Positions 1-8,973 of a stretch of DNA of 64,000 nt are shown one piece after another (the stretch's first letter is position 1; each line of letters starts with the position of its first letter). Made by a program: the position numbers and the translations under genes. The DNA comes from an uncultured Lachnospiraceae bacterium. GTDB taxonomy: Bacteria > Bacillota > Clostridia > Lachnospirales > Lachnospiraceae. The stretch spans positions 62,001 to 126,000 of the forward strand of contig CANRJM010000005.1 in NCBI GenBank assembly GCA_947630925.1, in the 5' to 3' direction. Under the pieces are notes generated by a model, which was not told where the DNA came from, searched no databases, and saw only the letters and a program-made list of their open reading frames with translations.

Positions 1-1321
1 TTTTGCCAATCAAATCATATCCCTCTGCTCCAATGATCTGAACCGTAACAAAATCTCCTGACATTAAATTCCAGTCGCTCTCTACAAAAACATAACCATC
101 CACCTCCGGTGCATCCATATACGTTCTTGCAATATATATCCCCTCTTCCGGCAGCCTTCCTTCTATCATGACTTCAAGCACTCTCCCTATGCTTGCTCTG
201 CCCTTCTCAAATGCGATATTCTGCTGTATCTGCATAATTTCTTCCCTGCGTTCTTCTTTGATCGCTTCGGGCAGCTGGTTATCAAATTCCGCCGCCGGCG
301 TATCCTCTTCCTGCGAATATGGAAATACCCCCAGCCGGTCAAACCGCATCTGAGACACAAATCGTTTTAACTCTTCAAAATCCTCTGCCGATTCTCCCGG
401 AAATCCGGTAATCAAAGTTGTCCGCAATGTAATATCCGGTATTTCTTTCCGCAGTTTTTCCACAATACCGACAATCTCCCTTTGATTTGTCCGTCTTCCC
501 ATATTTCGTAACACAGAATCTGATGCGTGCTGAACCGGCATATCCAGATAATGGCAGACCTTAGGCAGCCGTTTCAGCGCTTCAATGAAATCCGATGTAA
601 TCTCTTCGGGATAACAGTATAAAATCCGAATCCATTTCAACTCCTCTATTTCCGATAATTTTTCCAGCAGCCGCCCCAAACTCTTTTTACCATATAAGTC
701 CTTCCCATACAGCGTTGTCTCCTGTGCAACCAGTATCAGCTCTCTGGCGCCATTTTTTACCAGATATTCAGCCTGCGCAACCAGATTTTCCATGCGGACC
801 GAGCGGTATTTTCCTCTTACTTTTGGAATAATGCAATACGTACAATGCTTATCGCATCCCTCTGCAATCTTAAGGTATGCAAAGTAGCCGCCGGACATAC
901 TGCAGCGTTCGATGGAAGGCTCCGGCAAATAATCAATGCTTTCCAGACACTCCGTTATCTGCCCTTTCTCCTCCATGCCATTTTGAATTGCCCCGACTAA
1001 CGCCTCGTATCCCATCGTACCAATAATGATATCTACCTCCGGTATCTCTTCCTGTATCTCCTTATGGTAACGCTGCGCCAGACAGCCTGCTGCGATTAAC
1101 AGTTTACACTCTGCGCTCTCCTTATACTCTGCCATGGCAAGAAGCGTATTGATGCTTTCTTCCTTTGCATCCCCAATAAAACAACAGGTATTGACAATAA
1201 TAATCTCAGCCTGCGTTTCATCATCAATTATCGTATGACCGGCTTTCCTAAGGTCACTAATCATCATCTCGCTGTCCACAAGATTCTTATCACAGCCTAA
1301 TGACACAAAATATATCTTCAA
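1..1321 (-). CDS. rimO: Ribosomal protein S12 methylthiotransferase RimO (3' end cut by window edge)
   Basis: Radical-SAM enzyme that methylthiolates an aspartate of ribosomal protein uS12. The N-terminal methylthiotransferase domain starts KIYFVSLGCDKN, with Cys10 and Cys46 (in NTCCFIGDAKEES) as ligands of the auxiliary cluster. The radical-SAM motif CDKHCTYC supplies Cys156, Cys160 and Cys163, and is preceded by the AEG typical of RimO rather than MiaB. About 440 residues are visible and the last readable residues, YDLIGK, are in the TRAM domain, so only a short tail is lost to the left. The start is TTG (1321-1319) preceded by GAGGAAAAGG; no ATG fits. It lies 47 bp downstream of folD on the same strand. 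Identification is secure; the start codon is an inference. Confidence 0.95.
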   Translation of the reverse strand, partial: MKIYFVSLGCDKNLVDSEMMISDLRKAGHTIIDDETQAEIIIVNTCCFIGDAKEESINTLLAMAEYKESAECKLLIAAGCLAQRYHKEIQEEIPEVDIIIGTMGYEALVGAIQNGMEEKGQITECLESIDYLPEPSIERCSMSGGYFAYLKIAEGCDKHCTYCIIPKVRGKYRSVRMENLVAQAEYLVKNGARELILVAQETTLYGKDLYGKKSLGRLLEKLSEIEELKWIRILYCYPEEITSDFIEALKRLPKVCHYLDMPVQHASDSVLRNMGRRTNQREIVGIVEKLRKEIPDITLRTTLITGFPGESAEDFEELKRFVSQMRFDRLGVFPYSQEEDTPAAEFDNQLPEAIKEERREEIMQIQQNIAFEKGRASIGRVLEVMIEGRLPEEGIYIARTYMDAPEVDGYVFVESDWNLMSGDFVTVQIIGAEGYDLIGK

Positions 1322-1368
1322 AGCCTTTTCCTCACAATCTCCTGATTTGCTTTCCTCTTTTGGTCTTT

Positions 1369-2217
1369 CTACTTTTCTTTCATCCGTGCAGATTCCACGC
1401 AGTTATTCATAAGCATCGCAATTGTCATTGGACCGACGCCGCCCGGTACCGGCGTAATTGCGCTTGCTTTCTCCTGCACAGATTCAAAATCGACATCTCC
1501 GCAAAGCTTGCCGTTCTCATCCCGATTCATACCGACATCAATCACGACCGCACCTTCTTTTATATAATCGGCATCCACCATTTTTGCCTTTCCGATTGCC
1601 ACAATTAAAATATCGGCACGGCGTGTAACCGCCTTTAAATCTGTGGTATGGGAATGACACACGGTAACAGTCGCATTCTCACGGAGCAAAAGAAGTGCCA
1701 TTGGTTTTCCTACGATGTTACTTCTCCCAACAATCACACATTCTTTCCCATCCATTAAAATATCGGAACGTTTCAAAAGCTGTATGATACCCGCCGGTGT
1801 ACAGGATACAAATCCCTTCTGACCGATACTCAGCGCTCCTACGCTCTGCGGATGAAAACCATCTACGTCCTTCTTTGGATCAATCGTTCGTATCACTTTA
1901 TCCTCATCAATCTGTTCCGGGAGCGGAAGCTGTACCAGGATGCCATTGACTTCTTCCTTTTCATTCAGTTCCCGGATTAGCTGCAGCAATTCTTCCTCTG
2001 TCGTCTCCCCGGGCAGCTCATAGGCAAGCGATTGAATCCCTACATATGCACACGCCTTTTTCTTATTTCCCACATAGACCGTTGACGCCGGGTTGTTCCC
2101 GACCTGAATCACGGCGAGAGAAATCCGGATTCCCTCTTCCTTAAGTTTTGCCACTTTTTCCTTTACTTCATCCTTGATTTCCTGTGAAATCTTTTTTCCA
2201 TCAATGAGCTTTGCCAT
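1369..2217 (-). CDS. folD: Bifunctional methylenetetrahydrofolate dehydrogenase/cyclohydrolase FolD
   Basis: Interconverts 5,10-methylene-, methenyl- and 10-formyl-tetrahydrofolate in the cytoplasm, feeding purine and formyl-Met synthesis. The 282-residue length is normal for the family. Visible motifs are the substrate region with the catalytic Lys (STVYVGNKKKACAYVGI), the VDGFHPQSVG segment, the NADP loop GRSNIVGKPMALLL and the C-terminal PVPGGVGPMTIAMLMNN. The frame runs about 30 codons further upstream, but MAKLIDGKK at 2217 is chosen because AGGAGG sits 9 nt before it and family members start MA.LIDGK. It begins 13 bp after the nucleoside kinase stop, so the two are probably co-transcribed. 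Confidence 0.97.
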   Translation of the reverse strand: MAKLIDGKKISQEIKDEVKEKVAKLKEEGIRISLAVIQVGNNPASTVYVGNKKKACAYVGIQSLAYELPGETTEEELLQLIRELNEKEEVNGILVQLPLPEQIDEDKVIRTIDPKKDVDGFHPQSVGALSIGQKGFVSCTPAGIIQLLKRSDILMDGKECVIVGRSNIVGKPMALLLLRENATVTVCHSHTTDLKAVTRRADILIVAIGKAKMVDADYIKEGAVVIDVGMNRDENGKLCGDVDFESVQEKASAITPVPGGVGPMTIAMLMNNCVESARMKEK

Positions 2218-2230
2218 TGTCCCTTTCCTC

Positions 2231-3889
2231 CTATACATGAAATATACTTCCGCCCACAAATTCCCTGAGCAGTGAATTCTTTGGAATCTCTTCACTGCTG
2301 ATTCCAATAAAGTAATCCAAAAACTTTAACAGTCTCTTTGCCTCAACGTATTGCGGACTTTCTTTTGAAATACCAAAAAGAATGGATTCCGCATATGGTT
2401 TCAATGCTGCCAGTTCATAAATTAACGCAGAATTAAACATCACATCTGCTTCCTCCTGAAAAGGAAAAATATACTGATCCTCTCCTTTCCGAACCGACCC
2501 CCACATGGCAATCGTTTTTTCCGCTGTCGTTCCGCGCGTTCTGGCGTCCCTTACCATACGGCGGATCAGTCTGCCATCTGTCGTAGAAATCCGATTATGC
2601 TCATCAATATTCAATTGCGTCAAAGCACTGATATAAATCTTAAATTTACATTCCTTCGGAAGAGAATAAGACAATTTATCATTGAGTCCATGAATCCCTT
2701 CTATCACAAGAATATCCTCTTTTCCAAGCTGTTTATAATCGCCACGGTATTCCCTCTGTCCGATCTTAAAGTTAAACGCAGGCAGTTCCACCCTTTCCCC
2801 GGCAAGCAGTTCTGTCATATGTTTGTTAAACAGCGCAACGTCAATCGCCTCCAGGCATTCAAAATCATACTGTCCGTTTTCATCCAAAGGGGTCTCGCTT
2901 CGATTCTTAAAATAATTATCCAGCGCAATCGTATGCGGTTTTAATCCCAATGTCCGCAGTTGAATGGACAAGCGGTGCGAAAATGAAGTCTTACCGGAAG
3001 ACGAAGGACCGGCTATCATAATAAATTTTCTGCTGCCGGCGTTTGCAATCTGTTCCGCGATCTGACCAATCTTTTGTTCCTGTAAAGCTTCCTGTACCAA
3101 AATCAGTTCAGATGATCTCCCCTGTGCAATAACGTCGTTCAGGGCGCCAACTGTTCCAACATCTACCATTTTCCCCCAGTTGTTCGCTTCCTGAAGGATC
3201 TGAAACAATTTTGGTCTGTCAGAAAACGGCTGCAATTTGTCCGGCTCCTTTTTATTGGGAAGATGGATCAAAAATCCCTTCTGATACTTTTCGAGACGAA
3301 AATATTTTAAGATCCCCGTAGACTCCGGCATATAACCGTAATAGTAATCTTTAAATCCATCCAGGACATAGATATTTGTTCTGGATACACGGCGATAGGC
3401 AAACAATCTCTTTTTATCATACATCCTGTGCTTTTCAAACAGTTGCATCGCTTCTTCCGTATCAATAGAATATTTTTCAATTGGAAGATTCCTTTGCACC
3501 ATATCCTCCATCAGCGATTGTACCCGTCCCAAAAGCTCTTCCGTAATCTCTACTCCTTCCGCTTCACAATAAATACTGTCTCCGATCGAATGTTTTATCC
3601 ATATATTTTTTAATGATCTTTCTCCTGCAATATCATAGAACGCTTTCAGCATCAGCAGTGTTACGCCGCGGTCATACGTCTTATGTCCGCTTTCTGACTG
3701 CGTCGTCAGAAAAGTAACGGAGCAATCCTTTTGTATCTTTTTTGACAACTCCACTAATTTACCGTCTTGTTGAGCCAGGATAATGTCATTGGAATATTCC
3801 GGCTGGTACTCTTCTGCCAACTCTCCATATGTAATCCCCTTGATATATTCTTTTTGTTGCCCGTTAACGCACACTCTGATCTTTTCCAT
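2231..3889 (-). CDS. TGS-domain uridine kinase-like nucleoside kinase
   Basis: A 552-residue fusion. The N-terminal ~60 residues ([21 protein letters not shown]) form a TGS-like ubiquitin-fold domain. The middle ~200 residues resemble the second additional domain of threonyl-tRNA synthetase. The C-terminal half is a P-loop uridine-kinase/phosphoribulokinase domain with Walker A GPSSSGKTSFS near residue 295 and the nucleoside-binding stretch LDNYFKNRSETPLDENGQYDFECLEA. This architecture is common in Clostridia and annotated as nucleoside kinase; the natural substrate is not established. The start at 3889 has GGAGG 6 nt upstream. It overlaps the end of trmK by 26 bp, pointing to one transcript with rpoD-trmK. 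Confidence 0.9.
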   Translation of the reverse strand: MEKIRVCVNGQQKEYIKGITYGELAEEYQPEYSNDIILAQQDGKLVELSKKIQKDCSVTFLTTQSESGHKTYDRGVTLLMLKAFYDIAGERSLKNIWIKHSIGDSIYCEAEGVEITEELLGRVQSLMEDMVQRNLPIEKYSIDTEEAMQLFEKHRMYDKKRLFAYRRVSRTNIYVLDGFKDYYYGYMPESTGILKYFRLEKYQKGFLIHLPNKKEPDKLQPFSDRPKLFQILQEANNWGKMVDVGTVGALNDVIAQGRSSELILVQEALQEQKIGQIAEQIANAGSRKFIMIAGPSSSGKTSFSHRLSIQLRTLGLKPHTIALDNYFKNRSETPLDENGQYDFECLEAIDVALFNKHMTELLAGERVELPAFNFKIGQREYRGDYKQLGKEDILVIEGIHGLNDKLSYSLPKECKFKIYISALTQLNIDEHNRISTTDGRLIRRMVRDARTRGTTAEKTIAMWGSVRKGEDQYIFPFQEEADVMFNSALIYELAALKPYAESILFGISKESPQYVEAKRLLKFLDYFIGISSEEIPKNSLLREFVGGSIFHV

Positions 3890-4619
3890 AACGTTCCTCC
3901 ATCTTGTCGCCTGATTCCTCCAGACACATTCTATTCCGTATTTCAGATAGTTGTTCCCATTCTTTTTCTAATTCCTGTTTTTTAAGAATACTGCTTTCTG
4001 ACAACAGCTTTTTTGACAGAATATGCAAAATACGGTTTACCCTTTTTTCTTCCCGCATCAAAAACCGGATAAATCCCTCATCCTTTCCATCGATCAACTG
4101 TTTTCCATAGATATAATCAATCTCTTCTGTATAATATTCTTTTCCCGGAACTGCCCGTAAAATCACATAGAATTTTCCCTGGTCGACCACCATTTCTTCA
4201 TGGGCAATGAAAAACCCGAGCGCATGGACGCACCTTCTGACAAGATGGATATCGGATTGCGGCGACAGCACTAACTCCTGTGCCGACTGTACGACTTCCC
4301 TGCCCTCTTCTAAAATGCGGGTAAGCAAAATACCACCCATACCACTGATCAATATCGTATCGGCTTCTCCGATTTCCAGCGCTTTTGTCCCATCTGATAA
4401 ACGCAGTTCAATCTGCTCCGTCATATGATAACGGGAGACATTTTCTCTTGCCCTGGAAAGGGGACCCGGATGAACATCTAATGCAATCGCATGCTTTGCC
4501 TGTCCATTTTGTATCAGGTAGATTGGCATAAAGCCATGGTCACAGCCAATATCCGCCACCACTCCGTTTGACTTCACATTCGCTGCAATCGACTGTAAAC
4601 GTCCGGACAAGTGTATCAC
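3864..4619 (-). CDS. trmK: tRNA (adenine(22)-N1)-methyltransferase TrmK
   Basis: SAM-dependent methyltransferase that makes m1A22 in tRNA. The 251 residues begin with the family's helix ([13 protein letters not shown]), then the SAM loop [15 protein letters not shown] and the catalytic-region motif ISGMGGILL, followed by a C-terminal coiled coil ([16 protein letters not shown]...ELEKEWEQL). The start is GTG at 4619, overlapping the rpoD stop as GTGA, so translation is probably coupled to rpoD. The sigA-trmK neighbourhood also occurs in Bacillus (sigA-yqfN), which supports the call. Confidence 0.93.
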   Translation of the reverse strand: MIHLSGRLQSIAANVKSNGVVADIGCDHGFMPIYLIQNGQAKHAIALDVHPGPLSRARENVSRYHMTEQIELRLSDGTKALEIGEADTILISGMGGILLTRILEEGREVVQSAQELVLSPQSDIHLVRRCVHALGFFIAHEEMVVDQGKFYVILRAVPGKEYYTEEIDYIYGKQLIDGKDEGFIRFLMREEKRVNRILHILSKKLLSESSILKKQELEKEWEQLSEIRNRMCLEESGDKMEERYGKDQSVR

Positions 4620-5875
4620 TCTAAATAATCCTTTAACTTCCTGCTTCGGCTTGGATGTCTTAACTTACGGAGTGCTTTTGCTTCAATCTGCCTGATACGC
4701 TCACGGGTAACTTTAAACTCTTTCCCAACCTCTTCCAACGTTCTGGCTCGTCCATCCTCCAAACCAAATCTGAGTTTTAATACCTTCTGCTCCCGCTCTG
4801 TCAAAGTACCGAGGACCTCCTCTAACTGTTCCCGAAGCAAAGTAAATGCGGCGGCCTCTGCCGGAACCGGAACATTATCATCCTGAATAAAGTCTCCCAG
4901 ATGGCTGTCTTCTTCTTCTCCAATCGGTGTTTCTAAAGATACCGGTTCTAAAGAAATCTTCTGGATCTCACGCACCCGCTCTACCGGCATATTCATCTGT
5001 TTTGCAATCTCCTCCGGATACGGCTCTCTTCCCAGTTCCTGTAAAAGCTGCCTCTGTACACGCACAAATTTATTAATCGTTTCCACCATATGAACCGGAA
5101 TACGGATGGTTCTGGCCTGATCGGCAATCGCCCTGGTAATTGCCTGGCGAATCCACCATGTTGCATAGGTACTGAACTTATACCCCTTTTTATAGTCAAA
5201 TTTTTCTACCGCTTTGATCAGGCCTAAGTTGCCCTCCTGAATCAAATCGAGAAACAACATTCCCCTGCCGACATAGCGCTTCGCAATACTGACGACCAGA
5301 CGGAGGTTTGCCTCGGCTAACTTTTTCTTTGCTTCGATATCGCCTTTCTCCATGCGCTGTGCGAGTTCTACTTCCTCTTCTGCAGTCAAAAGCGGCACTT
5401 TGCCAATTTCCTTTAAATACATACGAACCGGATCTTCAATACTGACGCCTTCAGGAACGGATAAATCTATTTTTTCAATTTCTTCATCATCAGGAACATC
5501 TCCGCTTGCTTCCATTTCAAGCATAATCTCTTCATCTGTTTCTTTCCCTTCCGGAATGCGAAGGACGTCAATGCCTTCCCGCTCTAAAAATTCAATGACA
5601 GCCTCAGTCCTCTCCTCATCCAGTCCGATATCATTAAAGAAACTGTTAATTTCAGCAAGTTCTAACACATTTCTCTTTGATTTGGCAAGCTGCTTTAATG
5701 CGCCTAACTTTTCTTTGAACTTCTGCTCAAAATCATTATGGACTACTCCTTCTTTTTCCTGTTTCTTTGCAGCAGTCTTCTTTTTTGCAGAACTTTTAGC
5801 CCGGCTCTTTTTTGTAACCTTTTCCGCCTCGTCAGTTACAACCGCCCCGCTTGTCGTTTTCTTTTCTGTTGCCAT
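4616..5875 (-). CDS. rpoD: RNA polymerase primary sigma factor RpoD (SigA)
   Basis: Principal sigma factor. The 419 residues begin with a Lys/Ala-rich tail ([18 protein letters not shown]), then region 1.1 and region 1.2 ([20 protein letters not shown]). Region 2 follows, with [16 protein letters not shown] and the -10 recognition helix [18 protein letters not shown]. Region 3 comes next, and region 4.2 has the -35 helix [20 protein letters not shown]. There is no large non-conserved insert, as expected for Gram-positive SigA. The start at 5875 follows GGAAGGAACATT. It sits 85 bp after dnaG, giving the classic dnaG-rpoD macromolecular-synthesis operon, and overlaps trmK by 4 bp. Confidence 0.98.
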   Translation of the reverse strand: MATEKKTTSGAVVTDEAEKVTKKSRAKSSAKKKTAAKKQEKEGVVHNDFEQKFKEKLGALKQLAKSKRNVLELAEINSFFNDIGLDEERTEAVIEFLEREGIDVLRIPEGKETDEEIMLEMEASGDVPDDEEIEKIDLSVPEGVSIEDPVRMYLKEIGKVPLLTAEEEVELAQRMEKGDIEAKKKLAEANLRLVVSIAKRYVGRGMLFLDLIQEGNLGLIKAVEKFDYKKGYKFSTYATWWIRQAITRAIADQARTIRIPVHMVETINKFVRVQRQLLQELGREPYPEEIAKQMNMPVERVREIQKISLEPVSLETPIGEEEDSHLGDFIQDDNVPVPAEAAAFTLLREQLEEVLGTLTEREQKVLKLRFGLEDGRARTLEEVGKEFKVTRERIRQIEAKALRKLRHPSRSRKLKDYLE

Positions 5876-5960
5876 AATGTTCCTTCCTTTCTTATATGTA
5901 CTGATAATTTCTATCAGCGATTATCATTTATCCTTGGTCAATACTAACTTACGCTATACT

Positions 5961-7739
5961 TTAACCATCTTTTAGAGAAATATGCAATTTCTCCGGCGTC
6001 TGCCACCGTTTCTTCTCTAAGATCAGGGTTTGCAGCTCATTCATATCGGTCAGATTACGCATACGGTAGTCAATGCTATACTCCTTAATTTTAAAAATCA
6101 ATTCATTCAAAGCCTTTTCTTTTTCCTCCCTGCCCATCTTCTCCTGAAACTCGGTCTGAAACATCTGTGCGACTAACTTCTGACTGTCTGCATCCTGAAA
6201 ACAGCTAATAATCTTTGCGGGCACTAACTCCTTTTTCTCCAATTGGTCATAGAGCATCCGGGCCACCGCACAATATCTCTCATCCAAAAAATCTTCCGGA
6301 GTAATTCTGCTGCTAACCGCTTCATATAACTCCGGCGATTCAATCAGCCATGAAAGCAGAAGCTGATAAGAATAAGCAATTCCCAGATCCTCTTTTTTAT
6401 TTTTCTTTTGCGGCTTTTCCGATTCAGGCAGCTTTCTGTAATCTGTCACGGACTGACTGCTGTAGCGGATAACCAGATTTCGCAAATCCTCTTTTAAAAT
6501 ATCATATTGAGCCGCAACAGCTTCCAGATAATTATCTCTCTGTACTTTGTCCGTAAAGACTAACAGCTTTTTTGCAAGCTCGTGATAAAACTTTGTATTC
6601 TGTTCCGGATCAGAGGCTTCGTATTGTTTGCGCAAAACTTCAATTTCAAAGAAAAAACTATTCTGCGCGTCTTCCAGTCTTTTTTCAAATTCCTCCGGAC
6701 CAAGCGCTTTTATCAATTCGTCCGGATCCTTATATGGTTCCATGTGTACAATCCTTCCGGTAATACCGGCTTGCCTTAATAGGGGAATCGCACGCAGCGC
6801 CGCCTTCACACCGGCTCCATCACTGTCATAGGCCAATAACACCTCGTCTGCGTATCGTCTCAGCAAACCTGCCTGCTGCTCCGTAAACGCCGTTCCCAAA
6901 GAAGCCACTGCATTCGTAAAACCAGCCTGATGCAAAGCAATCACGTCCATATAACCCTCACACAGAATCAGATTTTTTCGTTTTCCCTGTTTCGCATAAT
7001 TCAAGCCAAACAGATTCCGGCTCTTGTCAAATACTTTTGTCTCCGGCGAATTTAGATACTTTGGTTTAGCGTCCCCCATGACACGGCCGCCAAAACCAAT
7101 GACATGATTATTCAGATCCATAATCGGAAACATGACACGATTCCAAAACTTATCATATACGCCACGCTCGTCCATCTTAAATAAACCGGTTTCTCTTAAT
7201 AACGTATCAGAATATCCCTGCCGATGCAGATACTGATACAACTCATCTCCGCCCTGGCCGGCATATCCCAGCCCAAAGCGCACAATAGTATCATCTGTCA
7301 GTTCTCTTCCTTTCAGATATTCGTATCCGAGTTTCCCCTGTTCGGATTTTAGTTTTGCAAAAAAGAATCTGGCAGCCTTTGTATTGATTTCAAATAAAGT
7401 ATTCTTCAGACTTTCCTGCCTCTTTTGTTCTTCCGACAATTCTCTCTTTGGCAATTCCACGCCGGAACGCTCTGCCAGATACTGCATCGCTTCTGTAAAG
7501 GAATAATTCTCATATTCCATGAGAAAGGTAATGACATTTCCGCCAACACCGCATCCGAAACATTTATACATCTGTCTGGCAGGATTGACGCTAAAGGAAG
7601 GAGTTTTTTCACTGTGAAAAGGACAAAGTCCCACATAACCGCCGCCGGAACGTTTTAACTTTACATAATTTCCGATAATCTCTACAATATCGCTTCGGGA
7701 GCGGACTTCCTCAATCTTCTCCTCTGAATACCACGGCAT
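5961..7739 (-). CDS. dnaG: DNA primase DnaG
   Basis: Makes RNA primers for the replisome. The 592-residue protein has the CHC2 zinc finger (CPFHSEKTPSF ... CFGCGVGG) in the first 65 residues. The RNA polymerase basic-cleft domain follows, then TOPRIM motifs around residues 255-345 (LCEGYMDVIALHQAG, AYDSDGAGVKAALRA, DPDELI). The C-terminal ~150 residues are a helicase-binding-type helical domain. The start at 7739 has GGGAGG 8 nt upstream. It is followed by rpoD after 85 bp. A long hairpin (7762-7803) lies immediately upstream of the ribosome site and may modulate expression. Confidence 0.97.
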   Translation of the reverse strand: MPWYSEEKIEEVRSRSDIVEIIGNYVKLKRSGGGYVGLCPFHSEKTPSFSVNPARQMYKCFGCGVGGNVITFLMEYENYSFTEAMQYLAERSGVELPKRELSEEQKRQESLKNTLFEINTKAARFFFAKLKSEQGKLGYEYLKGRELTDDTIVRFGLGYAGQGGDELYQYLHRQGYSDTLLRETGLFKMDERGVYDKFWNRVMFPIMDLNNHVIGFGGRVMGDAKPKYLNSPETKVFDKSRNLFGLNYAKQGKRKNLILCEGYMDVIALHQAGFTNAVASLGTAFTEQQAGLLRRYADEVLLAYDSDGAGVKAALRAIPLLRQAGITGRIVHMEPYKDPDELIKALGPEEFEKRLEDAQNSFFFEIEVLRKQYEASDPEQNTKFYHELAKKLLVFTDKVQRDNYLEAVAAQYDILKEDLRNLVIRYSSQSVTDYRKLPESEKPQKKNKKEDLGIAYSYQLLLSWLIESPELYEAVSSRITPEDFLDERYCAVARMLYDQLEKKELVPAKIISCFQDADSQKLVAQMFQTEFQEKMGREEKEKALNELIFKIKEYSIDYRMRNLTDMNELQTLILEKKRWQTPEKLHISLKDG

Positions 7740-7761
7740 TTGTTTCTCCTCCCTTCCGCAA

Positions 7762-7803
7762 AATAACTAACACAGAGGTTAAAAAGCCCCTATGTTAGTT
7801 ATT
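7762..7803 (-). promoter_or_regulatory. 17-bp hairpin between dgt and dnaG
   Basis: Read on the minus strand, arms AATAACTAACATAGGGG and CCTCTGTGTTAGTTATT pair over 17 positions with two G-U wobbles around an 8-nt loop. The 3' arm ends about 15 nt before the dnaG Shine-Dalgarno. Only TTATTTT follows it, so it may be a weak terminator or attenuator between dgt and dnaG, or an RNA-processing or stability hairpin. The structure is seen directly; the role is inferred. Confidence 0.6.
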
Positions 7804-7877
7804 CGACAGAATCCATAGATTTCCTTTTTTCCATATGCCTGACCGTCTTTGGAAGAATGACCTTCCCTCCATCCACT

Positions 7878-8918
7878 TTACTGATGCATAACTTCCGGTA
7901 TTCCCCATGACTTTGGTATCATAATCTCTTTATACAGGTTTACCGCATAGCGGTCACTCATGCCGGCAATAAAATCACATACTACCCGCTGTTCTGCCTC
8001 CCCTTCCTGAATCAGCAGCAGAAACTCTGAGGGCAGCTCGTCAATATGGGATATGTAATACTCATAGAGCTGATGAATCATATGGCTGACCTTTTTTTCC
8101 TCTCCCTTTGCCTGTGGATTGGTATACACATTTTGAAACAGAAAACTGCGCAGTTCAAACATTGCCCCATGAACCTGCTCGGACATGCAGATATCATTCT
8201 TCCCGGCGCTGCAGCGCACAATATCATGTACCAGCGTATTTAAACGCAGATTTGTAGAATCCCCCAATACTGCAGTCAACTCCGCCGGAATTTCCTTTTC
8301 TTTGATAATCCCTGCACGGATAGCATCATCAATATCAGAATTGATATATGCAATTTTATCGGACAGACGTACAATTTTTCCTTCCAGAGTCATGGGTACA
8401 GATTTCGTTTGATGATTTAAGATTCCGTCCCGAACCTCTTTTGTCAGATTTAATCCTTTCCCCTCTTTTTCAAGCCGCTCCACGACGCGGACGCTCTGTT
8501 CGTTATGATGAAAGCCGCCCTGCTCTTCTGTAATTTCGTTTAACGCCCTTTCCCCCGCATGGCCAAACGGCGTATGTCCTAAATCATGCCCCAGGGCAAT
8601 CGCCTCTGTTAAATCTTCATTGAGATATAATGCTCTTGCAATGGTTCTTGCATTCTGCGCGACTTCTAATGTATGCGTCAGGCGGGTACGGTAATGATCT
8701 CCTTCCGGAGCCAGAAAAACCTGTGTTTTTTGTTTTAAGCGGCGAAACGCTTTGCAATGAAGAATCCTGTCCCTGTCTCTTTGGAAATCTGTCCTGATAT
8801 CACACTTCGGCTCGTCATAATCTCTGCCAAGCGACTGATCCGCAAAAGAAGCATATTGACTCAATATGGCATGTTCTCTTGCTTCCTGCTCCTGTCTTAA
8901 ATTTCGTTTTTGCTCCAT
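7878..8918 (-). CDS. dGTPase-like HD-domain dNTP triphosphohydrolase
   Basis: Hydrolyses dNTPs to nucleoside plus triphosphate. The 346-residue form belongs to the short dGTPase-like class. Metal-binding HD residues are visible: RTRLTHTLEVAQ near residue 80, ALGHDLGHTPFGHAGE with the HD pair, and a later D (RLSDKIAYINSDIDDA). The N-terminal FRRLKQKTQVFLAPEGDHY is characteristic. The start at 8918 follows GGGAGG by 7 nt. It lies between miaB and dnaG on the same strand, 138 bp ahead of dnaG. Exact nucleotide preference cannot be read from sequence. Confidence 0.93.
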   Translation of the reverse strand: MEQKRNLRQEQEAREHAILSQYASFADQSLGRDYDEPKCDIRTDFQRDRDRILHCKAFRRLKQKTQVFLAPEGDHYRTRLTHTLEVAQNARTIARALYLNEDLTEAIALGHDLGHTPFGHAGERALNEITEEQGGFHHNEQSVRVVERLEKEGKGLNLTKEVRDGILNHQTKSVPMTLEGKIVRLSDKIAYINSDIDDAIRAGIIKEKEIPAELTAVLGDSTNLRLNTLVHDIVRCSAGKNDICMSEQVHGAMFELRSFLFQNVYTNPQAKGEEKKVSHMIHQLYEYYISHIDELPSEFLLLIQEGEAEQRVVCDFIAGMSDRYAVNLYKEIMIPKSWGIPEVMHQ

Positions 8919-8973
8919 CTGATTTCCTCCCTGTCTCTCATCCGCACTGTCCGGCCGACAAATACCATACTCT

